64,000 nt of DNA, from NCBI GenBank assembly GCA_903918315.1, contig CAIXEA010000010.1:1-64000 (forward strand), written 5' to 3'. The notes beneath the pieces are model-generated. The model made no database searches and was not told the DNA's origin. It saw only the letters and a program-made list of their open reading frames with translations. This stretch comes from an uncultured Acetobacteraceae bacterium (GTDB taxonomy: Bacteria > Pseudomonadota > Alphaproteobacteria > Acetobacterales > Acetobacteraceae). Position numbers and translations under genes: made by a program. Positions 62,834 to 64,000 of this stretch are shown here, in pieces (position 1 is the first letter of the stretch; every line of letters begins with the position of its first letter).

Positions 62834-63149
62834 GCTCTTGGTTCAAGCGTTGGTGGGGCAGACCAGCCCCCACGAGGTGCCCGGCCGCCGTTTCAGGCCA
62901 CCGAACAAGGTCAATCTTACTGTCTGGTAGCATCGCATTCCGCTTGGTGGGGTCATACGGCGCGAATTGAATATCTGGTATGTGATTGGCGGAGGGGCGC
63001 TCAGATTTGGGTCTTTATGGCAATCCGGCAACGCGGCGCTTGTCGTCACTGCCGCCCTGCGCTAAAGCGCCGCGTTCACGGCCACGCACCGGGCAATACG
63101 GCGCAGTGTGGGGTTGTTTGGGCTCATGAAGGCCGGGGACCGGTGCGGC
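62834..63149. other. Non-coding stretch between the IclR gene and tRNA-Leu
   Basis: About 315 nt that should hold the IclR promoter (minus) and the tRNA promoter (plus). An apparent plus-strand reading frame crossing the tRNA is a by-product and not a gene. I see no clear operator. Confidence 0.5.
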
Positions 63150-63233
63150 GCGGGCGTGGTGAAATGGTAGACACGCCAGATTTAGGTTCTGGTGGCGCAA
63201 GCCGTGGGGGTTCAAGTCCCTTCGCCCGCACCA
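63150..63233 (+). tRNA. tRNA-Leu (anticodon UAG)
   Basis: The acceptor arms GCGGGCG (63150-63156) and CGCCCGC (63223-63229) pair perfectly, with A and an encoded CCA at 63230-63233. The anticodon stem-loop CCAGA-TTTAGGT-TCTGG gives anticodon UAG at 63183-63185. The T-loop GGTTCAAGTCC is standard. A variable arm fits the class II length of 84 nt. It reads CUA and, by wobble, other CUN codons. Confidence 0.95.
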
Positions 63234-63238
63234 GCTCT

Positions 63239-63260
63239 CAACCGGACTTCGGCTGTTTTT
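63239..63260 (+). terminator. Terminator after tRNA-Leu
   Basis: A short stem CAACCG/CGGCTG (one mismatch) with loop GACTT is followed by TTTTT at 63256-63260. This is a simple rho-independent terminator between the tRNA and tig. Confidence 0.6.
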
Positions 63261-63275
63261 AGGATTGGCGGGGAT

Positions 63276-64000
63276 ATGCAGGTTACCGAGACTCTTTCCG
63301 ACGGGCTGAAGCGCGCTTATGCGATCGTCGTGCCGGCCGCGGATATTGAAACCCGCCGCATGGCGCGTCTGACCAGCCTGGGTAAGACCCTGCGCCTTCC
63401 GGGCTTCCGCCCTGGCAAGGTGCCAATGCCGGTCATTCGCCAACGCTATGGCAACGCGGTGTCGGCCGAGGTCATGGAAGAGTCCGTGAACGACGCCACC
63501 CGCAAAGTGCTCGAAGAGCGCGGGCTGCGTCCGGCGTTCCAGCCCAAGGTTGACCTGGTCTCCGCGGATCCGACCAGCGGCGGGGCAGGGAAAGACCTGG
63601 AATTCAAACTCGAGATGGAGCTGCTCCCGGAAATCCCCATGCCGGATTTCGGCGCGCTGTCGCTGACCCGCCTGAAGGCACTTGCGTCTGATGAGACGAT
63701 TGATAAGGCCCTCGCCGATATCGCTGCCCGGTCGCGCGAGCTGGTGGAACTGACTGAGGAAGAGCTGGCCAGCCGTGACGCGCCCGGTGCCGCGGCCGGC
63801 GATGTGCTGAAAGTTGATTTCCTGGGCAAAATCGACGACGTGCCGTTCGAAGGTGGTCAGGCCAGTGACATCAACGTCGATATTGGCGGGTCGGATTTCA
63901 TCCCCGGTTTCGCCGAACAGCTCGTCGGCGCCAAGGCCAATGAGGCGCGGACGATTTCCGTGACATTCCCCGCCGATTACGGCGCGGAGAACCTCGCTGG
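63276..64000 (+). CDS. tig: Trigger factor (5' part, runs off the window)
   Basis: Trigger factor is the ribosome-bound chaperone and prolyl isomerase. The visible 241 residues start MQVTETLSDGLKRAYAIVV and include the ribosome-binding signature GFRPGKVPMPVIRQRYG. The PPIase (FKBP) domain begins near residue 165 (GDVLKVDFLGKIDDVPFEGGQASDINVDIG, FIPGFAEQLVGAKANEARTISVTFP). The gene continues past base 64000. A clpP-clpX pair often follows tig but cannot be seen here. Confidence 0.95.
   Translation, partial: MQVTETLSDGLKRAYAIVVPAADIETRRMARLTSLGKTLRLPGFRPGKVPMPVIRQRYGNAVSAEVMEESVNDATRKVLEERGLRPAFQPKVDLVSADPTSGGAGKDLEFKLEMELLPEIPMPDFGALSLTRLKALASDETIDKALADIAARSRELVELTEEELASRDAPGAAAGDVLKVDFLGKIDDVPFEGGQASDINVDIGGSDFIPGFAEQLVGAKANEARTISVTFPADYGAENLA

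Noticed and set aside
62480-63262. Plus-strand reading frame ending in GRGEMVDTPDLGSGG and SSPFAR-like text
   Set aside because: This is the typical false translation of a tRNA-Leu gene; the tRNA at 63150-63233 explains it, and the rest is antisense to the IclR gene.

Overview
This is a GC-rich, gene-dense chromosomal window from an alphaproteobacterium, most likely an Acetobacteraceae/Rhodospirillales member. The evidence is the recO-parC and radA-cvpA-purF-SDR orders, an alphaproteobacterial-type Zur, and many acyl-CoA, LLM-flavin and FAH-type catabolic genes. That placement is inferred from protein families and gene order, not from an rRNA gene. I see no prophage, insertion sequence, CRISPR array or rRNA operon. 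The window is core genome with several accessory catabolic and transport blocks.

Layout. 0-5 kb: an HGG-motif protein carrying a dispersed 15-bp repeat, then recO-parC and a secreted LVIVD-repeat protein. 5-13 kb: a membrane protein, a thiolase-like/DUF35 pair, a small protein, an argE-like deacetylase, an aspartoacylase-like protein, an MFS transporter and an SDR. 13.3-17.9 kb: a tight cluster for the end of queuosine biosynthesis (VUT transporter, queA, tgt, queF, queG). 18-23 kb: a class A acid phosphatase facing a TonB receptor-exbB-exbD-tonB system. 23.2-25.5 kb: a zinc-linked neighbourhood with zur, a cupin and a decayed TauD-type dioxygenase on one strand, and hisI plus a P-loop-less COG0523-like mini-protein on the other. 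25.6-28 kb: a periplasmic binding protein and lpxB.

28-35 kb is a catabolic region: FMN reductase and divergent LysR regulator, HCCA isomerase-like protein, crotonase, LLM oxidoreductase, FAH hydrolase, a small barrel protein, an esterase and an SDR. 35-49.5 kb is housekeeping: lytic transglycosylase, moaB, gshB, a crotonase, a Tim44-like protein, pmbA, an mlaF-like ATPase, radA, cvpA, purF, an SDR lacking its catalytic Ser and Tyr, an esterase, a 21-codon ORF with a 16-nt full-length Shine-Dalgarno and a terminator, and tag. 49.5-56.3 kb holds an M20 amidohydrolase, a 3-hydroxyisobutyrate dehydrogenase-like protein, two LLM proteins and a lone molybdopterin hydroxylase large subunit. 56.3-57.3 kb is a Pal-like lipoprotein/cytochrome c pair behind a perfect FNR/FixK box. 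57.3-62.8 kb: a PEP-CTERM protein, two TauT-type permeases, a tartrate dehydratase-like enolase and an IclR regulator. The window ends with tRNA-Leu(UAG) and the 5' part of tig.

The points most worth a second look are the leader-like small ORF before tag (48.7-48.9 kb), the P-loop-less COG0523 protein beside zur, the FNR/FixK promoter before pal-cytochrome c, the decayed dioxygenase, the dispersed 15-mer at the left end, and the active-site losses in the thiolase-like protein and the purF-linked SDR.
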